From: Monosporascus cannonballus
Taxonomy: Eukaryota; Ascomycota; Sordariomycetes; Xylariales
Assembly: GCA_004154925.1 (NCBI GenBank)
Contig: QJNS01000023.1
Coordinates: 248,001 to 312,000, forward strand
Length of the DNA stretch: 64,000 nt
Direction of reading: 5' to 3'
A program made the translations under genes and the position numbers. The notes beneath the pieces are model-generated. The model saw only the letters and a list, made by a program, of their open reading frames with translations. It was not told where the DNA came from and did no database searches. This document shows positions 1 to 10,682 of the stretch, piece after piece; within the stretch, counting starts at the first letter, position 1, and every line of letters starts with the position of its first letter.

Positions 1-192
1 CATTGCACACCTACCTTACCGCATCCACCACACACGCTCGCGACAGTTGCAGCAGTTGGCTTTCTGTCTCACTTCAACCTCTTTTCCGATTACTGGCTCT
101 GAATCACGAGTGATATATCCCTTGGTGCTCATTTATCCTCCAGGAATCGTGAGAGAGGAATTTGCACAGCCCCTTTCGCCGGGAAAACTGAG

Positions 193-872
193 ATGGAGAA
201 CGAACAGATCTCCCTCCCTTCCCTGATCATCATAGTGGTCCTGGGCGCCCTTATCGTCCGCTACCTGTTCTTTTCACCGGCTGAACCAGCACAGCAGCCC
301 GGAGATGCCGCGTCGGCATCGCGCGCCAGAGAAGCAGCCGTAGAGAGGATACAGCAGATGTTTCCCCAGGTGGACCGGAGGACGATATTATGGGATCTGC
401 AACGGAACGGGGGTAACATCGCGGCGACGACCGATAGGATCCTGGCAGGCCGGCTCGAGACTGTAAGTTTCTTAAGGGGAGCTACCTCCCGCCACGATCC
501 TCCCACGTTGACGGCGTGTCCTTTTACCATCCGGTGGAAACCTTACTAACCGCCCTCCCCGTCCCGCAGCCCCCGGCCAGATTCCAGCCGCCGCCTCCGC
601 CGCCATCCACGACTCCGCCGTTGGCGGCTGGATCGCAGATATTCAAGGCACCCACGAAGCCGCCGGAGCCGGACCTGATCACCCGATATAAGCTCCAGGA
701 TCGCGTCTCCGCCGAGTGTGCGCAGCAGTCGGAGGCGAAGGGCAAGGGATGGAGCTCGAACCGGGACGAGCGGCAGGCGACACTGCAGCGGAGGCGAGAC
801 GAGATGATCCTGGCCGCGAGGAGGAAGATGGAGGCCAAGATCGCAGCCGAGAAGGCCACTACAGGGACGTAA
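193..872 (+). CDS. CUE1: CUE1-like ER membrane ubiquitin-pathway protein
   Basis: Two exons, 193-462 and 570-872, give about 190 residues. The intron 463-569 starts GTAAGT, has a CTAAC branch site at 546-550 and ends GCAG, and the frame is kept. The N-terminus has one hydrophobic segment (about residues 8-27), so it is probably a membrane anchor. Residues 45-88 form a CUE domain with the MFP motif at 56-58. The C-terminal part is charged and helical (LITRYKL, then W..NRDERQ..L..RRDEMILAARR), resembling the region by which Cue1 proteins bind and activate the E2 enzyme Ubc7. The known role of the family is to recruit Ubc7 to the ER membrane for ER-associated degradation; yeast Cue1 is about 203 residues, so the length fits. 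A proline-rich linker begins exon 2. The assignment rests on architecture and motif recognition. Confidence 0.85.
463..569 (+). other. spliceosomal intron of the CUE1-like gene
   Basis: GTAAGT donor, CTAAC branch site 17 nt before the CAG acceptor, 107 nt long. Removing it joins the CUE-domain frame to the E2-binding frame in phase 0. Confidence 0.85.
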
Positions 873-2128
873 GCCGGCAGAAGCCGGACGCCGAACCTCC
901 CGAATTCGCACGGGCACAGGGCCGGGGCCTGCTGTGAAGGTTACGTTATATGTCGCCGAGGTCGAACAACCCTCATGTCCTATCTTATAAGACAGAATAT
1001 CTCATGAAGGCGCCATGCTTATTATGGGTTGAAGGAATACATGACCCACTCCAGGGTCACTGGATTCCTGTTAGGCGTTGAGTCGGGTTGCTTATGACTG
1101 AGTCTCTTCTCCACCCGAGAAGCTGTGGAAACCTGATGGACTAAAGTGCGAAGCCGTCTGTTGTTCTACTCTGGAGGTGGGCTTTCCAGTATAGTCCATT
1201 CGGGTACAAAGAATGTACAAAACCCTGGGTTGCCTGCAGCCTTTACATGTGGGCAGATCTGAAGATTCTGGAGATAGCCCCTTTCAACTACCACAACCCC
1301 TCGTACAACAATACTATGTCAAGAGGGATTTAGTCGATTATGACTCAACACACGCAATTGTATGTGACTATTCAACGAGCGGTTTTCGAGGAAATTCATG
1401 AAAGGCTAGTAGTCGGCATGCAAGGGCTGATAAGGGGATCAGCATCGCATGTCTACCAAGTCAACTGCGTTCTTAATAACTGTCGAAATTGTCTCCAATG
1501 TCGACCTCTTCATATCATCATTATTGACGTCGCTGGCATCGAGCTGGCCCAAAAACCTTTGCTTCCTGGATCCCGTCAGAGGAAGCGAACGCAAGTGTAA
1601 CCCACCCACAGCATCCCGTATATCTCCCCCGCTTTATGAGGTTTGGGACTCCTTTCCAGTAAAGTGCCGGCCTGCCTATAGGTAGGTACCTTACCGCGCA
1701 CGGGTTAACTTTTCTTATACAACAGCTCCGTTCAGATAATCTTATGGTTGGATAGGTTCCAGACCAGCAAAATGGCCACATATATAATTTTGATTCCATT
1801 TTCAAAACCCCCGGCTCCGCAGTGTAGTAAGTGATTGAAATCAAATCTCGCTTTTTGACACTACGTGATTAAGTATCAGTAGAATGATTCATCCAGCCGT
1901 CCGATCTCAGTCACTTGAATCACTCTGGAGTCGCTTAGCTTTGGCATACCTGGATAAATTATAGATTAAGGTCTAACGCCTTCCGCCACTCCTGACTCTG
2001 CCTCTACGCTTCGAAGCGTTGTATTGAGGGGAGACAATATCTCTATAATCCGTCTATATAAACCGATTCATAAAACCTTCATAAATCGTCAACATGCCCA
2101 GCCTTTCTATCAAGTCGTGAGACATCCG
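873..2128. other. intergenic DNA, no gene seen
   Basis: GC-balanced sequence between a plus-strand and a minus-strand gene, which therefore converge. It presumably holds both 3' UTRs. Only short ORFs without recognisable features are present. Confidence 0.5.
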
Positions 2129-2995
2129 TCACGGCCGTTTATTAACCGTCTGCATGCCCTCCCCGAGCCCGTCCTGTACGCCCGCGATGACGTTCTCCAG
2201 CGCCCAGGCGGCGAGCGCGCCGACGGCCCGCCCCACCGGGCTGTCGCCCGCGGCATTGGCCGCCGCGCCCAGGACCGCGCCGCACCTGCCGACGGCGCCG
2301 GCGGCGACGAGGCCCAGCTCGACGAGGGCCTGGGAGACGTGGTGTTCCCGCTCGTAGCGGGCGCCGAGCCGCACGCCCTCCCGGAACAGGCGGAACAGCG
2401 CGTGGGCGAGCAGCCCCACCAGCGCCACCAGCGACTGGACCCAGCGGTGCAGGAAGGTCTGGCCCTGCCCCTCCCTCTCCCTCTCCCGGCTTTCCTGCTC
2501 CCCGCCCGAATCCGCGGCCGCGCGGCGCACGGCGGCCCTCTCTATCTCGTCCATGTCCTCCGGCAGCGCCTTCAGCATGTAGACGACGCCGTCGATGTAC
2601 GATTTCCGCGCGAAGACCGCGTCGGCCCTGTGGCGGCTGCTGGCGTCGTGCAGCACGGAGCCTGTGGCCGCGCGCATTAGCATTACGGGGCCGACCTAAG
2701 CCATAGGTAAGTCCGACCTTGGACGGGCGGGCGGAAGGACGGACGGACCTTGACTCGCGTATTTCCACTTGATGCCGGAACCGTTCATGTCTGCGCCGCG
2801 ATCGTCGGTGAAGGGGAGAACCTCCGTCCCCAGGCTCTTGTCGCCGTCGTCCATGCGCTGGACTGACGGCGCGGACACCGAGGCTGAAAGGGGCGCGATG
2901 TCCTCCGTCGACCCCAGGATCGGCGTCGATAGCCACGCCGGTCTCCGGAGCTCGACGAATCGCCCGATTCGCATTGTTATGAGTTCGAGCGTCAT
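2129..2995 (-). CDS. conserved fungal protein of unknown function
   Basis: Two exons on the minus strand, 2995-2749 and 2661-2129, give about 259 residues. The intron (2748-2662, 87 nt) starts GTCCGT, has a GCTAATG branch site and ends CCACAG. The split codon restores the run KWKYASQGSVLHDASS. The N-terminal 80 residues are low-complexity. The middle has a helical part (SYIDGVVYMLKALPEDMDEIER), then a long hydrophobic helix (LVALVGLLAHALFRLF, about residues 160-180), a charged stretch (ARYEREHHVSQ), and an Ala/Gly-rich amphipathic tail ending near GVQDGLGEGMQ. This arrangement resembles hypothetical proteins that I recall from Sordariomycetes. I know no function. High GC in exon 2 creates long shadow frames on both strands, but only this model has a proper intron and start. 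Confidence 0.7.
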
Positions 2996-5072
2996 GATGT
3001 TGCGAGTAGGATAAAATAAATCGGCTGCTGTGTAATCGACGAGCTGGGGTCGATATCTTTAAAGCTGCACGACAAAACTTCCTCCAAACTCTATGCCTCC
3101 TGAGGTCGACAGTCCAATGATTTACGAGGAAAGATCCCCACCGGACTCCAAAGTGAAGTTATTTTTGGCGGGACATCCCGGCAGGGATCGCGATCGAGGC
3201 GGGGGGGGGGTTTGTGTGTGTGTAAGTTCGACAGAACTCAACGGCGTCCCGCGCTCTTCCTGTGCTTTATCTTCTACTATCTTGAACGAACAGTTTCGCG
3301 AGTCGATTCGGAGGTATCCCCAATGACAACCTCCCCGAGGAGGGACAAAATGATCACCGCTCACTCTGTTCGGGAGGAATGAAAACGCTGGTGGGCCTCA
3401 GCTGAGGCCGCTTGCGAAAAGGCTCCAGCCATTTCACATGTGAAAAGCTTATGTAGGTGAGCCGCGATGCGATAGCCCAAGCGTTAATGCAGCTACTGAC
3501 AGCCTCGACCCTTATTGGTTCAACCTTGAACGGTGCTCAATAGGTGCGAATCTCTTTGACACTGCCAAGCCACGCACATTCTGACTAGAGGGCTGAATCC
3601 GAAGAGGTATCCGAGATGATTTGCCTCAGATTTCGCGGCTTGCTTGCATCTCTGAAATGGTGGGCTGTACGCTGAATGCAGGAAGATTGACAGCTCAAGG
3701 GCTTCCAATTACATGATATGCTTATGATAGGACATACTGACTGGCCTTGAACAGTCTACAATATAACTTGACGAGCTAGGCACGCTTTGGAGCGGTGTCA
3801 GGGCCAGGAGGAGCGTTTAAGAGAGTCGCTCTTTTGTAAGGTTACACCGGTCCCGTATGCATCTGCCGCCGGATGGTCTGGTTTATACTCATTGGCTGGC
3901 TGAATCCGAAGCGGAGTACGGGGTTGAAGCGATCAGGGGTGTTCTAGCACGTATACCTGACTGTGTATGAGTAGGGAGCAGGCACTGAACGGATGCCGCA
4001 CCGTCAAAGAGTCATGGACTGTATGTAAAAACATAGTCCACAGCGTTCTTCAACGATATGTCGCTCGAATAATGCTTAGAATAAATTTGGACACCGGGTT
4101 CTAGACGTATTCGCATACTTCTACATATGATTCGGATGGAGGGATTCACGACTTCGAGGGATCCCGAAAAGTATTCCATGGTATCGTGCATCGTATGCAC
4201 TTATCTCACAAGGGTCCACTTAGCAGTGGATGTTAACCAGTATGGGGTACATAGTATACAGCCAGCTACCTACCTAGCTACCTACGTATTAAAGAGGTGT
4301 GACGGCACACGAAGTCGGGTTTCCATGTTGCGACGCGCCTGGACAGCATCTTAACCGGGATAGAGAACGGAAGAAGTGACAAAGCAATTTGTAGACGAGG
4401 TATTTATGATTGCTCTCTCGCCTAATACTTGACATCAGCTCGTAACGCAGGATTGTAGATTCAGGAATAGAAGGGAGAAATGAAAAAAAAAAAAACATGA
4501 CCTCATTGTCGCTTCGAGACGAATTGGCATGTGAACATTGGGGGCTTCGCCTCGTGAGGGCTGGGGACGACCTCAGTCGCTGAGCGATTCGTCATCGGAA
4601 ATAGTAAAGCCCGCGTCGTCGGCAAACAATGGGAAGCAGGCTCCCCTCCTCGGCATTCTTCCAAAATGGAGGTCCCGCTACTCTGTGCCTCGGCTGATCT
4701 AAGGAACTAGACGCTGAATGCGGCACATTCATTCGGCTAGAAAGCTGTAGTAATACGTTATGGAGCAAAAGCTGGGGAAATGCTGCCGGGTGGGTAGCTA
4801 GCTACCCTACCTAGTTCCTGACAGCTTACATACCTACGTGCATACCTGACGCTGCCGGTCTCTGAGTTCCCGTTATTAACTTACTTACCTGAACCACCAC
4901 CACCACCGACCCCTTCTTCAACTACCTGTCCTGCTATAATAATTTCCTTTCTGTCCACTCACCACCGTCTTGCTTCCTATCGGGTTTCGCATTACTGAAA
5001 GGAACAGTTCCCCTCCTCTTCTGCCCATCTTCTTTTCCTCAGTAATACCCGTTTCGTTACCCTTTGGTCACG
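2996..5072. other. 2-kb intergenic region, shared upstream DNA of divergent genes
   Basis: This separates the divergent minus-strand hypothetical gene and FOX2. It contains a G10 run followed by (GT)n near 3201-3222, TAGCTACCTACC-type short repeats near 4262-4287 and 4789-4814, an A-run near 4486-4497, and a CACCAC repeat near 4893-4909. CT-rich DNA just before 5073 is typical of fungal 5' UTR/core promoters. No gene found. Confidence 0.5.
4648..4693 (+). promoter_or_regulatory. two CCTCGG boxes upstream of FOX2 (candidate fatty-acid response elements)
   Basis: CCTCGG occurs at 4648-4653 and again at 4688-4693, about 380-425 bp before the FOX2 start. CCTCGG is the established core bound by FarA/FarB-type Zn2Cys6 regulators, which activate fatty-acid oxidation genes in Aspergillus and related fungi. 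The motif is short, so chance occurrence is possible; the pairing and the neighbouring beta-oxidation gene raise its value. Confidence 0.45.
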
Positions 5073-7050
5073 ATGTCTGGTGAATTGCGCTTCGATGACC
5101 AGGTTGTTGTGATCACTGGTGCTGGGGGTGGCTTAGGCAAGGCATATGCCACCTTCTTCGGATCGAGGGGAGCCAAGGTCGTTGTCAATGATCTCGGCGG
5201 CTCGCTCAAGGGGGAGAGCAACTCCACAAAGGTGAATAAACAACCCCAGGCGGATGCACGAAAGCACCCTATGCTAATACCTCCTTGTTCTTGTAGGCTG
5301 CCGATGTCGTTGTCGACGAGATCAAGGCTGCCGGCGGCCAAGCCGTCGCCAACTACGACAGCGTCGAGAACGGAGAGAAGATTATTGAGACGGCCATCAA
5401 GTCGTTCGGCCGGATCGACGTCCTTATCAACAACGCTGGTATCCTGCGAGACGTCAGCTTCAAGAACATGAAGGACGAGGATTGGGATTTGATTATAAAA
5501 GTGCACGTGAAGGGATCCTACAAATGCGCCAAGGCAGCCTGGCCGCACTTCCGCAAGCAGAAGTATGGCCGCATCATCAACACGGCGTCTGCGGCAGGCC
5601 TGTTCGGAAGCTTCGGCCAGGCAAACTACTCGGCCGCCAAGTTGGCCTTGGTCGGGTTCACCGAGACGCTCGCCAAGGAAGGTGCCAAGTATAACATCCT
5701 CTCAAACGCTATCGCGCCCATTGCCGCGAGTCGCATGACCCAGACTATCTTGCCCCCAGACGTCTTGGAGAACTTGAAGCCGGACTGGATTGTACCGCTC
5801 GTTGCAGTCCTGGTTCATAAGAGTAACACCGAAGAGAATGGCGGTATCTTCGAGGCCGGCGCTGGTCACATGGCCAAGTTGAGATGGGAGAGGTCGAGCG
5901 GTCTTCTACTCAAGGCCGATGACACCTATACCCCGGGTGCTATCCTCAAGCAATGGAAAAAGGTTATCGACTTCTCGAACCCTCAATACCCCTCTGGCCC
6001 CAACGACTTTATGGGCCTCCTCGAGGAGTCCATGAAGATGGGGCCTAACCCGCAAGGAGAGAAGTTGGATTTCACGGGTCGTGTCGTCCTGATTACGGGA
6101 GCTGGTGCGGGTATCGGGCGTGCCTACGCGCTAGCTTTTGCCAAACACGGCGCATCCGTGGTGGTCAATGATCTCGTGGACCCGGACACCGTCGTTGCCG
6201 AGATCAAGAAGATGGGAGGAAAAGCAGCGGGCGTGAAGGCGTCCTCCGAGGACGGAGAGAAGGTCGTCAGGGCTGCCGTGGACGCGTTCGGTCGTCTCGA
6301 TATCGTCATCAACAATGCCGGCATTCTAAGGGACAAGGCATTTTCCAACATGGACGACAGCCTTTGGGACCCCGTAATGAATGTCCATCTGCGAAGCACC
6401 TATAAGATTACCAAGGCCGCCTGGCCTATCTTCTTAAAGCAGAAGTACGGCCGCATATTGAACACTACCTCGACGAGCGGTATTTATGGCAACTTTGGCC
6501 AAAGCAACTACGCTGCGGCGGTGAGTCATCTACGAAACCGAGGCAGACGTGAAATCACGCAGACACTAATATCTTTCTAGAAAACCGGTATCCTTGGTTT
6601 CTCCCGTACCATCGCCCTGGAAGGTGCCAAGTACAACATATACTGCAACACCATCGCTCCCAACGCTGGTACTGCCATGACTGCCTCTATTTTGCCCGAA
6701 GAGTTGGTCCAGGCCTTCAAGCCAGATTACATCGCTCCCCTCGTTCTCGCATTGTGCAGTGACAAGGTGCCGGAGGGACCCACCGGCAAGCTCTACGAGG
6801 TCGGCAGTGGCTGGTGCGGTCAGACGAGGTGGCAGCGGACGGGCGGTGTTGGCTTCCCAGTAGATGTCAAGTTGGTTCCAGAAGAGGTCGCTAAGAACTG
6901 GTCTAAGATCGTCGATTTCGACGACGGCCGAGCTGATCATCCAGAGAAGGCCCAGGATAGCACACAGAAGATCATGGCGAACATGGAAAACAAGCGAGGG
7001 GCATCTCAGGTATGATTCTTCATCTTTCCTTGATGCCTCTTTCCACTGCG

Positions 7051-7087
<37 letters not shown>

Positions 7088-8189
7088 AAAGTCTCTTTAG
7101 TGTAGAATAAAGCACACCATTGAATTGACAATCGCCCCCCTAGGGATCCCAGAACAACCAGTATCTCGAGGCAATCGCTAAGGCGAAGGAATCCAAGTCC
7201 CCGGAGACCGAATTCACCTACACGGAGCGCGATGTTGCGCTCTACAACATAGGCGTCGGGGCCAAAGCCACCGAGCTCAAGTACGTCTTCGAGGGCCACG
7301 AGGACTTCCAGGTGCTGCCGACGTACGGCGTGATCCCGCAGTTCGACGCCGAGATGCCCTTCAGCTTCGACGAGGTGGTGCCCAACTTCTCGCCGACGAT
7401 GCTGCTGCACGGCGAGCAGTACCTCGAGGTACGCCGGTACCCGATCCCGACGGCGGCGCGCACCAAGAACTACGGCCGGCTCATCGAGGTGGTCGACAAG
7501 GGCTCGGCCGCCGTGCTCCGCAGCGGCGTCACCACCGTCGACGCCGAGACGGGCACCGAGCTCTTCTACAACGAGGCCACCGTCTTCCTGCGCGGCTGCG
7601 GCGGGTTCGGCGGCCAGAAGAAGCCCGCCGACCGTGGCGCCGCCACCGCCCCCAACACCCCGCCCGGCCGCCTCCCCGACGTCGTCGTCGAGTCGCGCAC
7701 CGACGAGGACCAGGCCGCCATCTACCGGCTGAGCGGAGATTACAAGTAAGTAACCGAACCGGCGTCGCCAACACACCTACCCCCTCCCGCGCCCACTCCC
7801 TTTCCCCCCCTAACTCCCTAATTGCGTAAACGGGAGGGAACCGAGAAGCTAACATGACCCTCTCTCCTCCGCGCAGCCCGCTCCACATCGACCCGGGCTT
7901 CGCCAAGATGGGTGGCTTCAAGAAGCCCATCCTGCACGGCCTGTGCTCCATGGGCGTCGCGGCCAAGGCCGTCTACGAGCGCTTCGGGCCCTTCCGGAAC
8001 ATCAAGGTGCGCTTCGCGGGCGTCGTGCTGCCCGGCCAGACCCTCGTCACCGAGATGTGGAGGGGCGAGGGCTCCAGCCGCGTCGTCTTCCAGACCAAGG
8101 TCAAGGAGACGGGCAAGCTCGCCATCTCGGGCGGCGGCGCGGAGCTCGTCGACCCCGCCGGCGACAAGGAGAAGGGCGGCAGGAACTAG
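5073..8189 (+). CDS. FOX2: peroxisomal multifunctional beta-oxidation enzyme (MFE-2/FOX2)
   Basis: Five exons (5073-5231, 5297-6520, 6581-7009, 7144-7745, 7877-8189) give about 908 residues, the normal family size. Two short-chain dehydrogenase domains come first: [12 protein letters not shown] at residues 15-26 with catalytic Tyr164/Lys168 (NYSAAK), and [12 protein letters not shown] near 310 with Tyr458/Lys462 (NYAAA-K, split by intron 2). The C-terminal third is the MaoC/hot-dog enoyl-CoA hydratase 2, with the SGDYNPLHIDP motif (Asp803, His808) rebuilt across intron 4. The enzyme hydrates trans-2-enoyl-CoA and oxidises (3R)-hydroxyacyl-CoA in peroxisomes. I chose ATG 5073 because it directly precedes the first Rossmann strand and follows a CT-rich leader. 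The deduced C-terminus ends GGRN, not a normal PTS1 tripeptide. All introns are GT-AG and keep the frame. Confidence 0.95.
7010..7143 (+). other. FOX2 intron 3 with TA microsatellite
   Basis: 134-nt intron (GTATGA...CCCCTAG) containing about 15 consecutive TA units at 7054-7084, a likely length-variable marker. Confidence 0.85.
7054..7084. repeat. (TA)n microsatellite inside FOX2 intron 3
   Basis: Uninterrupted alternating TA directly visible; it lies wholly within the intron and so does not affect the protein. Confidence 0.95.
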
Positions 8190-8630
8190 GCGGGTACGGA
8201 GTTGTGATTTGGTCTCTTTCGTTCGGAGCTGGACGCTGGACGGGGTGTACGCGTGCATGTTTTGTACATTTGCTATTATAAAACTTCACTTTCCGCTCTG
8301 ATGCGGACAGCAAGTTGCATTGGATAAATTCATTATATCCATTGTGTACGGCTTTAATCAGCCACAGGGTAACTAACTATGTGATGCTAATCCAGCTGGG
8401 TATAAACTCCTACTCGTACTGTTTTCCTGTGTCCCGCCCTGTTGCTTGCGTTTCAATTTCTATGCCCGTTTCCGATGGCTCAGTGCCAGTGTGTCTTTCA
8501 ACAAATGGTTGTAATCGCAACTGTAAGTTTACCCGTTTTCGCGCCCGGCTTCCAGCCTCCAGGCTATTTTCCGGCTTTAAACACAACCCCCGAACGCCAA
8601 GCTGTGGATCCAATACGATATATATTCAAG
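8190..8630. other. intergenic DNA between convergent FOX2 and RBR ligase genes
   Basis: About 440 bp holding the two 3' UTRs. A TTTTGTACATTTGC-type AT-rich stretch after 8250 may include the FOX2 polyadenylation region. No further gene seen. Confidence 0.55.
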
Positions 8631-10640
8631 TCATACGAAAAAAGTCTCGACAACGATGTCGCAGAACTCCTCCAAGCTCGGCACCCTGCCCCCGGGGAAC
8701 AGGCGGCCGAGCGGCCCCGCGGCCTGGCCCTGGCCCCGGTGGCCCTCGCCGACGGCGGTCTGCAGGTACGCCTTCTCCGCGTCGGAGAGCTCGCGGGCCT
8801 CGGACTCGCGCCAGGCGCGCTCGGCGTCCTCGCGGGCCCGGCGCAGGACGGCGTCGGTGTCCTCGGACTGCCAGAGGTTGCAGCGGCGGCACTCCTGGCA
8901 GGGGGAGCCGTCGCCCTCGGGGCGGAAGTGCTGGCAGAAGTGGCGGTAGCCGTCGCCGCCGATGTCGGCGCGGCAGACGTAGCACATGCGGTAGCCGCAG
9001 GGGCAGCTCAGCTTGTTGCAGCCGGCGGCCTTGACGAAGGACGTGCCGCAGCGCGGGCACACGCGCTTGACCGCCAGCGACATGGCCTGCTCCACCTGCG
9101 TGCGCAGCGCCACCAGCGACGACTCGTGGCACACGTGCACGTCGGCCCACGCCTTGCCGCACGACATGCACGACGGCCGCCCGCACGCCGGGTTCTGGCA
9201 CGTGAACCGCAGGCCGCGCCGCCGCCGCCGGTGCCGGTCCAGCGCCCGCGAAACATGGCCCGACGCGTAATCCCAGAGCGACGGCATGCAGTACAGGGGA
9301 AGGAGGACGGAGAGCGCGACGGGGACCAGCAGGCAGAGCGGCAGCAGGAACACGGTGATGAGGGCGAGGACGATGTTGAAGACGTTGCTCGCACGCAGCG
9401 CACGCAGCCTCAGCCGCCTCGCGTCCGAGGGCATGTATATGTCGTCGACCTCGGCGTAGTGGCAGAAGGGGCAGCGCACGAGCGGCAGCCCGCTGGCCAC
9501 GAGGCCGTGCTCGGCGAGGCGCTGGTCGAGCTTGTGGAGGATCTCGAAGCCCTTCCTCTCCTCGAGCATGGCTCGCTGCATGTGCTCCGACGGTATGCGT
9601 CCCGTACAGCCGCTCGCGGAGACGGCCGGGCATAGCAGCGTGCCTGAGTTCTTATCGATGCTTCGCTGCCAGCCCTGCCCGAACACCGCCTCCTTGATCG
9701 AATGCTGTACGCAGCGGAAGCATACCATGTGTCCCTCGGCATTGCACGTCGTGAACTCCTCAAACGTGGCTTCCGTGAAGCAGCATCCGCACTCGTACGT
9801 CGCTTCGCAGGCTTCGGCCTCTTCCGTATGTAAGGCTAGAGCCAGAGTCCTGTCCTTTTCCTCGCGGGTATCCTGCTCGCGTCTCTTCAGCGGCATGATC
9901 AGCTCCTGAAACAGCTCCCTGTCCAGCTCGGCGTTGCCGGTTGACCTGATTGTCGGTATGGTGGATCCGTTCCCCGACGACTTCCATATGATCAACGGAT
10001 GCGTCTCGGCCTCGTCAGATGTAACAGGCTTACGGCGGAATAATATGGATGAGATGGTGAACTTCCAAGACTTAGAGGACAGCTCGACGAGGGTGGGCCG
10101 GGCATCGAGGTACGAGTGATTCGATTCGGAAAGTACGGCGTCGATGGCCGATCTCGACAGGCCTTTGAACTCATGCTGGGCCAGACTTCTCACCGCCTCC
10201 TTGTACCCAGCACTTCTGAACGCCTCGTTCCGCGGTACCAGACGATCCTTCTCGGGTCTCGGGTCCGAGCCGCTCGCGCTAGTAGCTCTCCGTCGCCCTT
10301 TGACGAACGCGGCCGGATTCCTCAGCAGCAAGTCCGTGACTATCTCGATCCTAGATTCGTCGGAGAAGCTCGTGAGCATCTCCCGGAATACCTCGATCTG
10401 CACATCCGGAAACAGGGTCGCGAGGACTTCGAGGTTCTCGTTGAGGCCGGTAATCCGACTCGGGAGAGGCTCGACGGGACGAAGTTGCGACTCTTCCGAG
10501 ATATACACGGAGCTGGACACGCCGGGACTTCGGGACCCGCGACGCGACGACGAACCTTCTTCTGTGTTATTGCTGTGGCTGCCTGGCTTAGAAGAATCGC
10601 TTTTCCCTAAAGGCGATCCTAGGAAGCCTGATAGGAACAT
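8631..10640 (-). CDS. RBR (RING1-IBR-RING2) E3 ubiquitin ligase, RNF216-like, with hydrophobic insert
   Basis: Single-exon frame of 669 residues. Residues about 66-112 resemble a CUE/UBA-like helical domain (LATLFPDV, then ..LLLRNPAAF). RING1 begins at Cys284 (ECGCCFTE...GHMVCFRC). A hydrophobic stretch follows at about 418-448 (IVLALITVFLLPLCLLVP and following), long enough for one hairpin or one to two membrane helices. The IBR-type zinc region (CQNPACGRPSCMSCGKAW) comes next, then RING2 from about 528 to 556 (CPRCGTSFVKAAGCNKLSC), whose Cys541 aligns with the catalytic thioester cysteine of RBR ligases. The family passes ubiquitin from E2 to that cysteine and then to substrate. RING1 with the EAVFG.GWQ spacing resembles the RNF216/TRIAD3 branch. 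The membrane insert suggests attachment to a membrane; that part is inference. Confidence 0.88.
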   Translation of the reverse strand: MFLSGFLGSPLGKSDSSKPGSHSNNTEEGSSSRRGSRSPGVSSSVYISEESQLRPVEPLPSRITGLNENLEVLATLFPDVQIEVFREMLTSFSDESRIEIVTDLLLRNPAAFVKGRRRATSASGSDPRPEKDRLVPRNEAFRSAGYKEAVRSLAQHEFKGLSRSAIDAVLSESNHSYLDARPTLVELSSKSWKFTISSILFRRKPVTSDEAETHPLIIWKSSGNGSTIPTIRSTGNAELDRELFQELIMPLKRREQDTREEKDRTLALALHTEEAEACEATYECGCCFTEATFEEFTTCNAEGHMVCFRCVQHSIKEAVFGQGWQRSIDKNSGTLLCPAVSASGCTGRIPSEHMQRAMLEERKGFEILHKLDQRLAEHGLVASGLPLVRCPFCHYAEVDDIYMPSDARRLRLRALRASNVFNIVLALITVFLLPLCLLVPVALSVLLPLYCMPSLWDYASGHVSRALDRHRRRRRGLRFTCQNPACGRPSCMSCGKAWADVHVCHESSLVALRTQVEQAMSLAVKRVCPRCGTSFVKAAGCNKLSCPCGYRMCYVCRADIGGDGYRHFCQHFRPEGDGSPCQECRRCNLWQSEDTDAVLRRAREDAERAWRESEARELSDAEKAYLQTAVGEGHRGQGQAAGPLGRLFPGGRVPSLEEFCDIVVETFFV

Positions 10641-10652
10641 CCTGGTGTTTTA

Positions 10653-10682
10653 GAGGCGTCAAGAGGCGTCAAGAGTCGTCAA
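10653..10682. repeat. three tandem 10-bp repeats (GAGGCGTCAA)
   Basis: Two perfect copies and one with a single change (GAGTCGTCAA) lie 12-42 bp upstream of the RBR ligase start codon, in its 5' leader or promoter. Confidence 0.8.

Noticed and set aside
2024..2680. 218-residue plus-strand frame and 264-residue minus frame over the hypothetical gene
   Set aside because: Both are GC-driven shadows; only the spliced 2995-2129 minus model has a proper start, intron and non-repetitive protein.
7006..7776. 256-residue minus-strand open frame
   Set aside because: It is antisense to FOX2 exon 4 and crosses an intron with a TA repeat (giving YIYIYIY); a shadow frame.
8442..9635. 397-residue plus-strand open frame
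   Set aside because: It lies antisense to the RBR ligase in very GC-rich DNA; its composition (Ala/Arg/Gly runs) is typical of a shadow frame, while the opposite strand shows ordered zinc-ligand motifs.
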